Source: Agarophyton chilense (taxonomy: Eukaryota; Rhodophyta; Florideophyceae; Gracilariales; Gracilariaceae). Taken from it: a stretch of 64,000 nt of DNA. The stretch lies in assembly GCA_030374765.1 (NCBI GenBank), contig JARGXX010000138.1, positions 1,116,001 through 1,180,000 of the forward strand, in the 5' to 3' direction. The notes under the pieces were generated by a model. It saw only the letters and a program-made list of their open reading frames with translations, made no database searches and was not told where the DNA came from. Shown piece after piece: positions 1-10,447 of the stretch. The stretch's first letter is position 1. Each line of letters opens with the position of its first letter. A program made the position numbers and the translations under genes.

Positions 1-504
1 GATCATGTTCTATTGCTGTATTAGCATGGTCCGATGCTGATTGGGGTCGTGACTTGGACAAACGTCGCTCCAGGGGGTTTTGTTGTCTGTGTTGGCAATG
101 TACCCGTCATATGGAGTTCGAAGCTGCAAAAGTCTACAGCCCTTTCTACTACAGAAGCCGAGTTCTATGCCATCTCTGAGTGCATCAAGCAGTTGTCTTG
201 GCTGCTGAACTTTTTTGAGGACCTTGGACTGGATTGTAACAAACCTGTGCCATTGTATCAAGACAACTTTGGAGCTATATCTTGGACGAAGACTGACTTT
301 GGAATGCGGAAAGTCAAGCATATTGAAATCAGGCACCATCACGTTTTGGATGCAGTCAACTGTGGTTTGGTCAGGATACAACACGTTGCATCAGCGCAAA
401 ATCGAGCCGACATTTTTACAAAGTCTCTGATTGGCGATGTTTTTAACCAACATCGCAACGCTTTGCTTGTTACTCCCTTACTGGTCGAGGGGGGATCTCA
501 GTGA
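1..504 (+). pseudogene. Copia RNase H, 3' terminal fragment
   Basis: This is the C-terminal RNase H end of a Ty1/Copia pol whose remainder lies left of the window. The sequence shows WSSKLQKSTALSTTEAEFYA, a canonical Copia RNase H block. It is followed by the YQDN box, the KHIEIRHH motif and a C-terminal QNRADIFTKSL block. The upstream SDADWGRDLDKRRS piece sits in another frame, so there is a frameshift near position 70. A G-rich polypurine stretch (483-495) follows at the end of the frame, and the stop at 502-504 overlaps the putative LTR start. The family differs from the Tudor-type Copia just downstream. Confidence 0.85.
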
Positions 505-792
505 CTTTGAATGTTTGAACTACGTTTTTCTTTTGTATTTGTAATCTTTTACGAGACATTCTTTTACGTGAGCATAAACTAGCTTATGCTCACGTGTGTT
601 TCTTTGCGTTTATAAAGGGAGGACTTCTGTGCACACTTACTGGCATCTGAAGTCCTCCCAACTCGTTTGTCTTGTTTTCACCTGAATTGCCTCTGCTACT
701 TCCATTTGCACTCGTGTTGTGATCCAGATTGCCTCTTGTGCATTACCTTCGAACTGTACCAAATTGCCCTCACCGCGTTCATGCTCCTGGCA
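502..792 (+). repeat. Putative 3' LTR of the upstream Copia element
   Basis: The stretch begins TGACTTTG directly after the RNase H frame and a purine tract, and ends CTCCTGGCA, giving TG...CA ends. It contains a TATA-like TTTATAAAGG near 610. The next bases, ATCTA, could be a target-site duplication, because homology to the following Copia gag resumes within a few bases. The 5' LTR is outside the window, so the boundaries are inferred and not verified by a second copy. Confidence 0.5.
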
Positions 793-797
793 ATCTA

Positions 798-1980
798 GGC
801 GGTTGAGAACGGACAGCGTGTCTCCGTATTGGCGGCTGCATCAACAGACACAATTTTGAAACCGGAAGCCACCACAACGGACTTCCTGAATACCGTTAAG
901 TACGAAAGGATAGCGTCGGTGTTGCGCCAGTGTGATGATGTTCACAATCCCGTACCGACTACTTCGTCCAATGTTCAACCTCTGTCTGCGACCGCTGCTC
1001 GGATTCCGCCTCGCAACTATAGAAGCAATGACCGTAATCGCTCGAAGGGACTGTCACATACGATGAAATATCCCTGCGACACTTGCGGCAATTATGGTCA
1101 CTGGAAGAGAAATCCTAACCCCGACGGGTCCATACCACCCCATGTAAAAAGTTTCGATGCTCCTGTATCATCGACACAAGGTCGATCTGGCGCTGACGGT
1201 GACACCAAGGCCACAAGATATGGCAACAAGACGATGTCATTTAATTCAGCCTCCCTCGTCTGCTCTACAGCCACTGTTAATGTTGGTTCTGTACCCGAAA
1301 GGCTTGGTCCTCTTGTAGACGACGGCGCAACATACTCGGCAATCGGCCAAGTGGAATTTAGACTACTGTCGCAAGAACTCGGCGTTCCTGCTGATGGCAC
1401 GCTGGACCGGATTCCTTACTCTTTAGAAGGACATACCAGATGGCAGTATGGCACTGGCCAACATGCGAGCCCTCAACGAAGAGTCCTTGGCTCAGTAATC
1501 CTTACGGCCACATCAGACAATGGGGCCGTTATCGAGATCAACCACCTAGTTTTGGAAGGATCCTCGCAATGGGTGATCGGTAGAAATATCACCCGTAAGG
1601 CCAAAATCGTGCACCTCGGAAGTAATGCACTGTGTTTCAACATTGCAAGAAAGCCTGATTCGATATCCATGATCGACGTAGGCTTCCTCAGTTACATTCC
1701 GGTTGAGAAGTTCACCTCTTCGACAAAGTACCTAGATTCTACTTTGTACTGTCTATCGGCTGTGACCCTTGAAAAGTCACCTTGGTCTGATGTCAAGGCC
1801 ATTGTGGATAAGTCCACAAACATGTCTGCGGACATGCCTGTTTCAGTGACTTCAAGCTGCTGTTGCAACGCAATGGTCTATGGAACCATAAGGTTGCAAG
1901 GTATGTTGCTGACATCGTGGCTAGCTGCACAGCCTGTCGATCAACTGCAGTTCCTCCACCAACTCGGAGAGTGTCGATAA
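798..1980 (+). pseudogene. Copia gag-protease remnant (Tudor-type family)
   Basis: Reading starts in open frame at about 798 (QRVSVLAAAS, matching QRVSVMAAAA in the intact element); there is no genuine ATG. A zinc-knuckle-like CDTCGNYGHWKRN follows. Its fourth ligand is lost: proline replaces the histidine seen in the intact copy, and the later cysteine is also missing. The protease active-site segment is LVDDGATYSAIG, with Asp-Asp-Gly instead of Asp-Ser/Thr-Gly. The frame breaks near 1860, where the integrase zinc-binding part continues in another frame. Confidence 0.75.
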
Positions 1981-2632
1981 GCACTCTCTCGAAGTCATTC
2001 AATGACGTAGTGTGCGTCGATCACTTTTTCTTAAATCAACTGTGTCTCTTGCACATTATGGATCTGGTGTCGAGATACTCCACAGCCTACGTTGTGTCAA
2101 CAACTGCTCTTCAAGAAGCGGTCATAGCATTTGAAGCAAGTTGGGTGTCGGCTCTCTGGTACCCCGATGCCATACGTGCCGACAAAGCCCTCATGTTAGG
2201 CGCATTTCGAAATTATTGTGACTCGCTCGGAATACCCCTGCACCCGGTTGCACCCCGCCGCCATGCTATAAACGCCACAGAATCGAAACACATGGTCATA
2301 AAGAGCGTGTTTCTCCGCCTCAAGGCAGAGGCTGGCGACAATTTTGATCCTATTCTATCGGCCTACAAATCTGTGACCATCTACAACGATCTCTACGGTA
2401 ACGACCAACTCTCGGCATTCGAATTGGCAAAAGGGTTCACGAGACCTGTGGGAAATAAGCCAAGTGACACCTCCATTCCTGCTGAAATAATTGAAGCAAG
2501 AGACCAGTTCATTGCTCGCAGAAAGTTAGCACGGATTCTCAGTTCAAAGTCGATCACCGAAGTACCCATATCCACTGGAGACACTGTAGAGGTCTTCATC
2601 AAGAAGGATAAAGAGATACGGGGTCATTGATC
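1863..2632 (+). pseudogene. Copia integrase remnant (Tudor-type family)
   Basis: The frame carries the CTACRST zinc-ligand pair, the catalytic core CVDHFF (first Asp), IRADKA (second Asp) and NATESKH (Glu), and a basic C-terminal segment ending near DTVEVFIKKDKEIRGH. It aligns nearly residue for residue with residues 543-797 of the intact polyprotein at 35374-39903. The region homologous to the integrase C-terminal SH3-like barrel (KWSIAKPIL... in the intact copy) is deleted, and the frame passes abruptly into the Tudor-containing frame. Confidence 0.78.
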
Positions 2633-4701
2633 CAACCCGAAGACAGTTACATCTCAAAGCCCGTACAAGATGGCCTGGATGCCATCAGAAAGGCGAATGA
2701 CATTGAGCCAGTACTACCAATCATCAATGAGACCGAGCACAGCCGAGATGATGCTGACTCTCATGGCTTCGATTCCAACTTTGATGGTGATGACTATGGG
2801 AACAATGTCAACGTTGGAGATAGGGTCGAGGTCTTGTGGCCTCTTGACAACACCTATTACCCAGGGACTGTACACTCTGAAGCTACGAAAGGGCATGCCA
2901 ATCTATACTACGACGATGGTGAAACTGAAGTGCTGGATATGACAAAGGAAGTTTGGAACTACACTGATAGATTGCCTGGCAGCTCAAGCGAAGTGGCTGT
3001 GCCACTGAAAGTGGAAAGCAAAGAAGACAAAGTCCTCAAATCAATGCTTGATCACTTCGGAAACAAGCCTTTCCTTCAGCATCAGGCGCAAGGGTTTGAT
3101 CAGTATCCAATGCACAATGCGTACACCAAAGAAGAAGACAGCTTCCTCAAAACTGCTAAGCCAGTGTTTCGCCGGCTCGTTCCGCCCGGCTCCAACATAA
3201 TAAGTAGTCATACCCTATATAAGATAACACACAATGATGACGGGTCCCTGAAACTTAAAGCACGTATCGCACCGCATGGCAATGAGGATGACATGAAAGA
3301 TGAGATCAGCAAAGACTGTGCAACTTGTCCTCCTACCGGTCTGCGCATCCTGGAATCGATAGCGTCGCTTCATGGCTGGACGTTACACAAGGCCGATGTA
3401 ACAGCTGCTTTTCTACAAACGGGAGAGACACAGAGAGATGTATACGTAAGGCCACCCAAAGAAAGTAGAATGAAGTCTACTCATGTTTGACTACTCTTGG
3501 CTGCTGCCTATGGATTGGTGAATGCCAACGCGAAGTGGCAGAATGCGTCTGACACCGTGATGCGACAAATTGGCCTCTCACAGTCTGCATACATACTGCA
3601 GCTCTTCTACCAGAAAGAGAATGGAAGAACGGTTCTGATAGTAGCCAAAATCGTAGATGATCTCAAGGTGGCTGGCGAAGGAGACCGTGCAAAAAGGTTC
3701 CTAGAAGCCTTCAATGATAAGTTTAAGTTTGGCGTCATCAACAATGGCCCAGGAAAACTACGGTTGTTTGGAATTAACACCATTTAAAACAGTGACTTCA
3801 CCATCGAGACAAACGCCGAAGACAAGCTTGAAGGTGTCATGGAATATCCCATCTCGCGTCAGCGACGAAAAGAGTCTGCAGCAAGCCTCAACAAGATTGA
3901 GAAGTCCGCATTTGCACCTATCAACAGCTTATTAAGCTGGATAGGGACTGCTGCTTCACCGCTGTGCTCCTTCTATAGCAGTTACCTTCAACAGAAAGCA
4001 CCTGAAATCTGCGTGAGTCACTTGAACAAATCAACACGGTCAGAAAGCTTAAGAAGCTAGGCACCGTTATCGCATACCCAAGGCCAACTTACAAAGCTGA
4101 CTACGAGCTCAGTACTGTCGTATTCTCTGATGCATCTCGTATCGATGATGTTGGACAACTAGGAATTATAACTGGCCTATTGATAGGCAAGATGCATAAG
4201 AATGCAATCTACCATGTTGTCTCCTGGATGTCACACAAGGCAAAGCGCCCAGTGAAAAGTGTGCCAGCTGCAGAGTTTTTTGCGGCAGGAGAAGGGATAG
4301 ATGAAGGGAAGAATGTCAGGAACGCCTATCGAGAACTACTGGACATGGAAGTTAAGCTGAGAATTCTAGTCGATTCCAAAGACTTGCTCACGTCGATGTC
4401 TACGCAGAAAAATTCCATCGACAAGTCAATCAGAGGGGATGTCAGCAGCATTAGATTTGAGTTTGAAACTGGAACTGTAGACTCGATCTCATGGATTCCC
4501 GGCTCTGTAAATCTAGCTGATCCCCTCACGAAGAAGGATAGCTGTGTAACTGATGCACTACAGCTAACATTGTTTTCTGGAAGATTGAACATCGGTTTTA
4601 GCGATGTGTCTGAGACGAAGAGTTCAGAGAAGTATTTCGGTCCGCCGAAAACAGAGGAATATGAATGTCATGGACTGCAGGTAATATGCACGAGAGAATA
4701 G
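2627..4701 (+). pseudogene. Copia Tudor-RT-RNase H remnant
   Basis: The Tudor-like module lies at 2813-2962: VGDRVEVLWPL, YPGTVHSE, YYDDGETEVLD and EVWNY. RT follows with KADVTAAFLQ (motif A, Asp), AAYGLVNANAKW and KIVDDLKVAG (catalytic Asp-Asp). RNase H follows with FSDASR, AAEFFAAGEG and VDSKDLLT, ending in GSVNLADPLTKKDS. Stops or shifts occur at about 3488, 3787 and 4060, so it is not translatable as one protein. Residue order and spacing match the intact copy. Confidence 0.8.
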
Positions 4702-4986
4702 ATATTACATTGCAACCGCTAGTGTATATGAATGTCATGGACTACAAGTAATATGCACGTGAGAATAGATATTACATTGCAACCGCTTATGTCTATTGAG
4801 ATGTATCACAAAGTACTAGTCTGTAGACTGAACACTGAACTATATATAAACACAGCCTCTGCTGCCGGAAGTCACCTGACTACCACGCACCCACTGCACC
4901 ACTTCGACTAGCTCGACCTAGGACTGTCATAGTACCCGAATACTGCTCAATACTTAACGGGTGTCTTGATAAATTACTTACTTTCA
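4660..4986 (+). repeat. 3' LTR of the Tudor-type Copia, TATGA...TTTCA
   Basis: A purine tract (CCGAAAACAGAGGAA) ends at 4659 and the LTR begins TATGAATG. It ends ACTTTCA at 4986, paralleling the TATAG...CTTTCA ends of the intact relative. It holds a TATA-like TATATATAAAC near 4841. It also contains a 67-bp tandem duplication (unit starts at 4661 and 4728) that differs at only a few positions. Confidence 0.65.
4661..4794 (+). repeat. 67-bp tandem duplication in LTR
   Basis: Two copies starting ATGAATGTCATGGACT at 4661 and at 4728, each running through ATTACATTGCAACCGCT. The duplication lies in the upstream (U3-like) part of the LTR. Confidence 0.9.
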
Positions 4987-6420
4987 CGAAGATCTATTGA
5001 ACACCAACATAGGAAACGAATCTCCAAATAGAACTAACACATATATGTGGAGATCAAGATCTGAAATTATCTCTTTGTAAGTCGAAAGACCGCTTTTTGG
5101 TGCTAGGCTAGGAGGAAAGGCTACTCGAAGACGTTTTAATTTTTTTTCTCTAGAAGTTAGAACAGCATCGGAACCTCTCCGGGAATGCACGACGAGGTCA
5201 GGGTGTAATTCCAAGGATAATCGGCACGGCAAATAAAGAGAGAAATGGTTAGATCCAATAGGATATAGGTCCACGGGGTGTAGCCACGAGATGGTATATA
5301 GACATTTGCGCATGGGATAAAGCCCGATCGTAAAACCGCAATGCAAATATAACGTAAATTGTTTTGCAATGGGCGACTCATTGTATCGCTTTTTACCCTT
5401 TCGGGTCTTTTTCGACGACTTCTTCGTCGACCTGTTTGGTTTCTTCTTCTTCTTACCTTTCCGGTCATCATCCGACGATGAACTCGTGTCGGAAATGGAG
5501 TCTCACGAGTCGGGGTCTGAATCATCCGACGATGAACTCGTGTCGGAACTGGAGTCAGACGAGTCGGGGTCTGAATCATCCTCTCGATTCTTTCCCCTCT
5601 TCGTCCTCCGCTTCTTCTCTTTTCGGTTTCTTCGTCGCTCATCCAACGATTCAGATGAATGGTTCTAGGGACCACCTCCATGGTTATCTTTTTGAACGAA
5701 AACAGTAATCGGTGGCAGATAAATATCTTGAGGATCTACCTTCCCGGATACCTCTTGACTCTGCTTTGGACCTTGTAGGTACTCACTATCAGTAGGTAAG
5801 TGTTTGGAATGGGTGGAATGACCCATTTGGAACCCTTGTGGTATGCGCTTTGCGATGTTCACCTGTGTAGGTCGGGATTCTGCGAATCCCTCGGAAACCC
5901 AAAGGTCCTGCACAGCGCGGTAAACATGCTCCCTAGCATTTGTAAAGAGATACTGTCTCACCATTTCAGGTATCCTTTCCGACAGCTCTTGAGCTGCTCG
6001 GTCAACCACAATACGGGTAAGTGGATCGACGTCTATTGAGGGCGGAACCATCTGGGTATCCGACTTCTCCTTAAAGGTTAATGCATCCTCGACCGCGAAA
6101 GTGACGGGCGCTTTCGCTCGCTCTTCGAGCTGAGTCCATAGCTCCTCCGCTGCAGCCTCAATTGGTAATTCCCTCTGAGGTTTCGTTGCCATAGTCGGCG
6201 GACCTTGTACCTTTACAGTTTTGTCCCGAGGGTGCCGGAGCAGCTCCTCGGGGTTTTCCAGATTCGGTTGAGCCGATGAGGCTCCTCTAGGGCCTTTATG
6301 GCTTGGCGGGGCGCTCGCACCACGCGTATTCCTTTTAGGTCGTTCCATTGGTGACCAATAGTGGTATCCTGTATTGATTTGCAGGATTTCCTGAAACCAA
6401 ATAGGTGTACGAGCGTCCAA
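4984..6420 (-). pseudogene. Gag-like gene with two nonsense codons, cut by Copia
   Basis: One minus-strand frame stays open for about 478 codons apart from two stops (TAG at 5665-5667, TGA at 5503-5505). The likely start is the second Met, MERPKRNTRGA, near 6348. The N-terminal part is hydrophilic and helix-rich without a known motif. The C-terminal part has acidic serine repeats (SDTSSSSDDSDPDS, from a 54-bp tandem repeat) beside lysine/arginine-rich tracts (RKGKKKKKPNR). The frame runs exactly into the Copia LTR end at 4986, so its 3' continuation was displaced by that insertion. A PBS-like site and LTR-like sequence lie upstream at 6481 and beyond, so I infer a Gypsy-type gag. A host nuclear protein is the alternative. 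Confidence 0.45.
5468..5575. repeat. 54-bp tandem repeat, two copies
   Basis: The unit TCATCCGACGATGAACTCGT... starts at 5468 and 5522 (18 codons). On the minus strand it encodes the acidic Ser-Asp repeat of the gag-like gene. One copy carries the in-frame TGA. Confidence 0.9.
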
Positions 6421-6480
6421 TCCTTCTCAGAATCTTGTCTGAATCGCGAAGGTACGATGATACCTACAACTACTTCCTAA

Positions 6481-6492
6481 GTTGGGAGACCA
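6481..6492 (-). other. Candidate tRNA primer-binding site
   Basis: On the minus strand the sequence reads ...ACGACA then TTT then TGGTCTCCCAAC. A CA dinucleotide followed within three bases by TGG is the usual LTR/PBS junction of Gypsy-type elements. It lies about 60-140 bp upstream of the gag-like frame start. The tRNA is not identified. Confidence 0.35.
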
Positions 6493-6495
6493 AAA

Positions 6496-7300
6496 TGTCG
6501 TACAATCATCTCTGGGGTATGCTACTGTCTTGTCTCGGGAGCGTAGTGACGCTCAACCGCAGGGAGCGAGTTGACGCTCAACCTTAGAAGGTAGACGTAA
6601 TAAACCTCGATGGTAACAGGGCACCGTGAAAACCCGGAGGGGCAAACGGTGGGGCAAATAGCCTATACTGTGTAGGTGAACGATGGTAGGCGTCGACGCG
6701 CGGGAAAGCCTCTGTGGTACTTGAGAAACGATGAACCAAAAGGTATAGTCGTGACCCAAGTGATGCCTGTCTTTATTAGATAAGGATGGGGGAGGTGCAG
6801 TTCCCTATGTGTAGTGGACTGCACTCTCCAGATCACTCGGGAGGTGCCAGCAAGGCACGGTCTCTGACCTAGTGTCAGAGACCTGGCCAGCACTGGCTAC
6901 AGTGCCAGGTGGCCACTCCACTACTGTACTAAAATAGATATAATTACAATTACAGGTACTAACAATTACTCAACCAGAAGGTACATGTCAACACTACATG
7001 TGGCTGCCAACACCTAGATGGTAGCTCGCCCGGAGCTGCATGGCCGATGATCCCTCGCATCCATCACCTACAGGGTCAGTATAGTATATTGAGAACCTCA
7101 AAGGTCAGCCCTTCCGCCACTATACGGCATGGGCTTCCGTAGACAGACCTTCTGTCTCCTGTCCTGTTGTCTCGACCTTATTGGTCTTTGGCTTCCGAAA
7201 ATGTTCCTACGGGTTGTGCAGGATTGGTGCTGGTGCAGTTGGCGCACTAGTTACGTCTTTTGGCGCGTGTTTCTATGATTTCTCCATTGAGGTAAACTAA
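6496..7300 (-). repeat. LTR-like region upstream of the gag-like gene
   Basis: The minus strand shows AATAAAGACAGG near 6774 (a poly(A) signal) and ends with CA before the candidate PBS. A perfect 10-bp inverted repeat GGTCTCTGAC/GTCAGAGACC lies at 6859-6883. Similar short GTGCCAG-type hairpins occur near 23932, 25252 and 29549. The 5' edge of the LTR is not found, and no convincing ORF exists here. Confidence 0.3.
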
Positions 7301-7959
7301 TGAGTAAACGGTTGTTATTTCAGTGAATCCTTCACACAAAGCTACGGATTCAACTTTAACTCCTCCCTCTTAATATAAAAATTGGTACACATCAATTTCT
7401 AAGTCAAGAGTCTAAAATGTGGTATAAAACAAAATGGTAGCGATAGGGTGTATGATCTGACGGTTCTAGGGAGCGCAAGATAAGCTCCACCTACGAGGAG
7501 AAGATTGAAGATAACTGTAAGGTTTGGCAGCACTAGCCACTGAGAGTGCAACAGGAAGGGCAAGCTTTTTGAGATAAAGTCGATAGAAAGTGATGCACAG
7601 TGCACGCGGGTCTGGAAAAACCGCAAGGACAGTAGACTTAGCTCTGTGGTCAACTGTAGAAATCAAATTGGTTAAAGTAGTCTAGTGGGTGCTTGTCCTT
7701 ACAATAGTGACTGGGGTGGCCAGGCTTGGTGAAGATATGTATATTACCAGCCCTCCGACCTACGGTGGCCCTCCTCGCCACGAAGCCACGAGGATTTCCA
7801 CCTGAGGTGCGCCTCCTTATCTACTTAATCTATTCTTAAAAATACTAAGTTAGCGAAAAGCTAAGCTAATTTCTAATTAAACCACTGGAGTACACGGTGC
7901 ATGCCGGCAACCCTCCAAATCCACCACGTGGCATTATCACCTCATTGGTGTAGTCACTC
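7301..7959. other. No recognisable gene
   Basis: Only short spurious frames are present, and I see no motif I can name. The right end runs into the Gypsy gag remnant. Confidence 0.5.
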
Positions 7960-8970
7960 TACTACAGTATTATCGGTGAGATCCTTGGAACCAACACTGT
8001 CGAAGAAGCTACTGTCGAGAATGTCTGGGCATGTTTCGACGCTGCATCAAGTTCTGCCCCGAAAGACCTTGCGGAGTGTATCGACGCATTTTTGAGATCC
8101 GTGCTCCCATCAAAGCAGACCCCGCAGTTGGTGTGACAAACTTTGTTATTAACGTAATTACGGCGTTGGACCATAACAACGCCTCAGACATCATTCATGA
8201 CATGGATAAGGAAAAGAAATTCATCGACCGCCTAATTCGAAAATTTCAGCCCGAAGTCATGCAGGAGCGAATCCAAATGCTACGTATGGGATGGAAGAAG
8301 GAACAATTTGCGAATATCAAACTATTCAAAGACGAGGTCTCTAATATTGCTCTCGGTATGTTTCTCACCAAAACAGCTCGTGCGCGACTAAATCCTTCCA
8401 AAATCCTTAAATTTCGTGACAGCGAACGCCATCGAGATGATTGTTCAAATACCCACAAGTCAGCGGGCTTCTCGTCAATTGAAAAAAGAAAGCTCTTACG
8501 TTCTGGAGGCAAGCAAAAAACTTCCGAATGTACCGAACCCTGTCTGAACGATAACTGTGCGGTAACCACCGTTTTGAAATACTGCCCTACAACACCAACT
8601 AAACTCAAGAAAAAGCTTTTCGAGAAGCTTTACAACCGAAAGAAGGCAAAAATTGCTAAAACTGTGAAAGTTCAGCAGTTTTCAGGTGTTCCGATACTCA
8701 ATTCAATTGTAGGGCGTTTCTAAATCGCCCTAAAAGACGCGGTATTTGATGTAGTACTCGGAGATTCCGGCTCAGATTTCAGCGCAATTGCCACTTCCAT
8801 TTTCAGTAAGGTTAAGAAATGTGTGTCGGACATCAACGTGAATACATTCAGTCTATTAATAATTCTGGCAAGGGCCTTCAAAAACGAAAACGGAACCATC
8901 TTTTCTGCATATGGATCTGTGGTACTCACTGCTACCATCTATTTACCTGGTTCGAATATATAGCCGTTCG
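7960..8970 (+). pseudogene. Gypsy gag-protease remnant
   Basis: The frame contains CFDAASSSAPKDLAECIDAFL at its start, which is broken near 8130. It continues as a helix-rich gag segment (EKKFIDRLIRKFQPEVMQER, WKKEQFANIKLFKDEV) and a basic RDSERHRDD region. A CCHC-like knuckle would be expected near NDNCAVTTVLKYCPTTP but is degraded. The protease is VVLGDSGSDFSAIA, with an Asp-Ser-Gly active site. The frame carries a stop at about 8721 and shifts again near 8960. Confidence 0.65.
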
Positions 8971-9531
8971 TGTTCGACGTATATAACTCTACGTGGTGGA
9001 TCAAGACATGGACAAGACTCTCCTTGGGCGCCTTTTTCTGAATGCAATCGGATTCAACCTCAGATACCACCTTGTCCGTGTTCGGGACTCCATTCACGAC
9101 AAGCATATGGACGAACTGGATTCGCCTCAATCCAAGCTTGCTGCTGCAAAGTACGAAGGCTTCAGCTACATGGTAACTGACGACGATCACGTAGAGCTTC
9201 CCGAGTCTCTGGCTGCCGGAATCGGAAAGGACTCCAAAGAATCTATCCATGAAGCTTTCGCCAGGATTCTCTCAAAGGCAAAGGGCAACGGTATCTCGGA
9301 GAAATGCAGTCTGAAACTAAGAAGTGTGCTAGAGAAGTTAAGAGATGAGTTTTGCATTATGCTTTGCAACGATCCACCGGTCGACGTTTCGCCCTTGACC
9401 ATCACGCCAGTCGAGAATGCGAAACCATATCGCTCTCTTCAAAGTCAATATGCGTCTCTGAAAAGAGACTTTAGGGTACAAACCGTCCGGGAACTGGAAG
9501 CAGTTGGCGCCATCTCCAAGAAGCCTTCGGC
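8960..9531 (+). pseudogene. Gypsy PR-RT linker and RT N-terminus
   Basis: The frame includes QDMDKTLLGRLFLNAIGFNL (C-terminal part of a retropepsin-like fold), then YMVTDDDHVELPESLA. It then gives the RT entry region PVDVSPLTITPVENAKPYRS, VRELEAVGAISKKPSA. It stops because a solo LTR is inserted at 9532. The continuation is at 10448. Confidence 0.7.
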
Positions 9532-10447
9532 TGTAGAGCAACGCCCAGTTAGGGGATACTTGAAGATGCAACTCATAGAATGAGGATTGAACGCTCCGAG
9601 GGTTATGACTATGATCCCCTCTAAGGTGTGCTGAGGTGGCAATGTTTTCTGGTTAGAGTTCGCCTATGAAGGGAAAATTCGGATGGCCCATGGTTGGATT
9701 GGCCCCGTGATACACGTGGCTTAATTTTGGCACCGATTTTCGGATATTTGTTAGAACGTTGGACTTTCGGGCCCTGACAGTGGGATCTCCACGTGTATGG
9801 CCCTGAGCAGGTGTGCACTACTGTAGAGTTTAGTTAGTGAGCCCTACTTAGGGAGATGAGATCTGACAGTCCGAAGCTCAGAGTAAATGGTAACCAAGGT
9901 TGGTCTTCGATACCTTTAGAGGTTCTTCGTCGCCATCGTTTCGGCCTTACAACCCGGAACGGGCTCTGGTTAGCAACGCCTGCGTAGGGACACGACTCCA
10001 CTTGGAGAGTGGCCACGTTTGGGTTCCGTGCAACCACCCCCTTGGGACTGCTCAGACGACCTGCGTGCACGATACCCCGTGGGGGTTCTGCTTACTTGTT
10101 GCGTGCTTTTTGTGTTTCCTTTCGAGGACAGGTTTTCGCCCCTGTATTGGGTTTCTTTTGTTGTTTCGCCCTTTTTCTGGTTCTCGGGTCCGGTGCCTGA
10201 TAGTGCCCGACCCTCGCCCCGTTTTTCCTCTTCGCCGGATTTTCCCCCATTCTTTGGGATACCCATACCCATTCCCGATCCAACGGTTTCCACCCCTCAC
10301 CTCCGTCGGTACTGCCGGAATCCCCCGTGGGAGTTACACCCCACACTACGGCTGGAACGGAGGGCTCTGTCTCTGAGTCTGCCTCCCCCAGGGAGCAAGG
10401 CTTCGAACACCTTGAGAGCACTTCCCGTCGCCGGGTTTTGCTCCACA
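9532..10447 (+). repeat. Solo LTR (916 bp) with 5-bp TSD TCGGC
   Basis: The insert begins TGTAGAGCAA and ends TTTGCTCCACA. These ends are imperfect inverted repeats with TG...CA termini. It is flanked by the direct repeat TCGGC (9527-9531 and 10448-10452). The interrupted RT frame resumes immediately after it. No retroelement protein is encoded inside, and the several frames it contains are proline/arginine-rich low-complexity artefacts. Pyrimidine-rich internal sequence resembles 25430-25690 loosely. Confidence 0.75.

Larger units (their letters stand above)
798..4986 (+). mobile_element. Decayed Tudor-type Copia element, 5'-interrupted
   Basis: This is a relative of the intact element at 35097-40172. 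It retains gag (from about residue 165 of the intact protein), protease, integrase, Tudor-like domain, RT, RNase H and a 3' LTR. It is broken by several frameshifts and stops. Gag homology begins abruptly at 798, right after an LTR of another family. I infer that the upstream Copia inserted into this one and that the missing 5' part lies left of the window. At its 3' end it cuts into a minus-strand gag-like gene. Confidence 0.75.

Noticed and set aside
5157-5681. 174-codon minus-strand Arg/Pro-rich frame
   Set aside because: It is a shadow of the gag-like frame in another register; the repeat and Lys-rich region read better in the frame continuous with 4984-6420.
9900-10376. Frames of 100-220 codons inside the solo LTR
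   Set aside because: They overlap in several frames on both strands, have no motif, and sit wholly within a TG...CA insertion flanked by a TSD.
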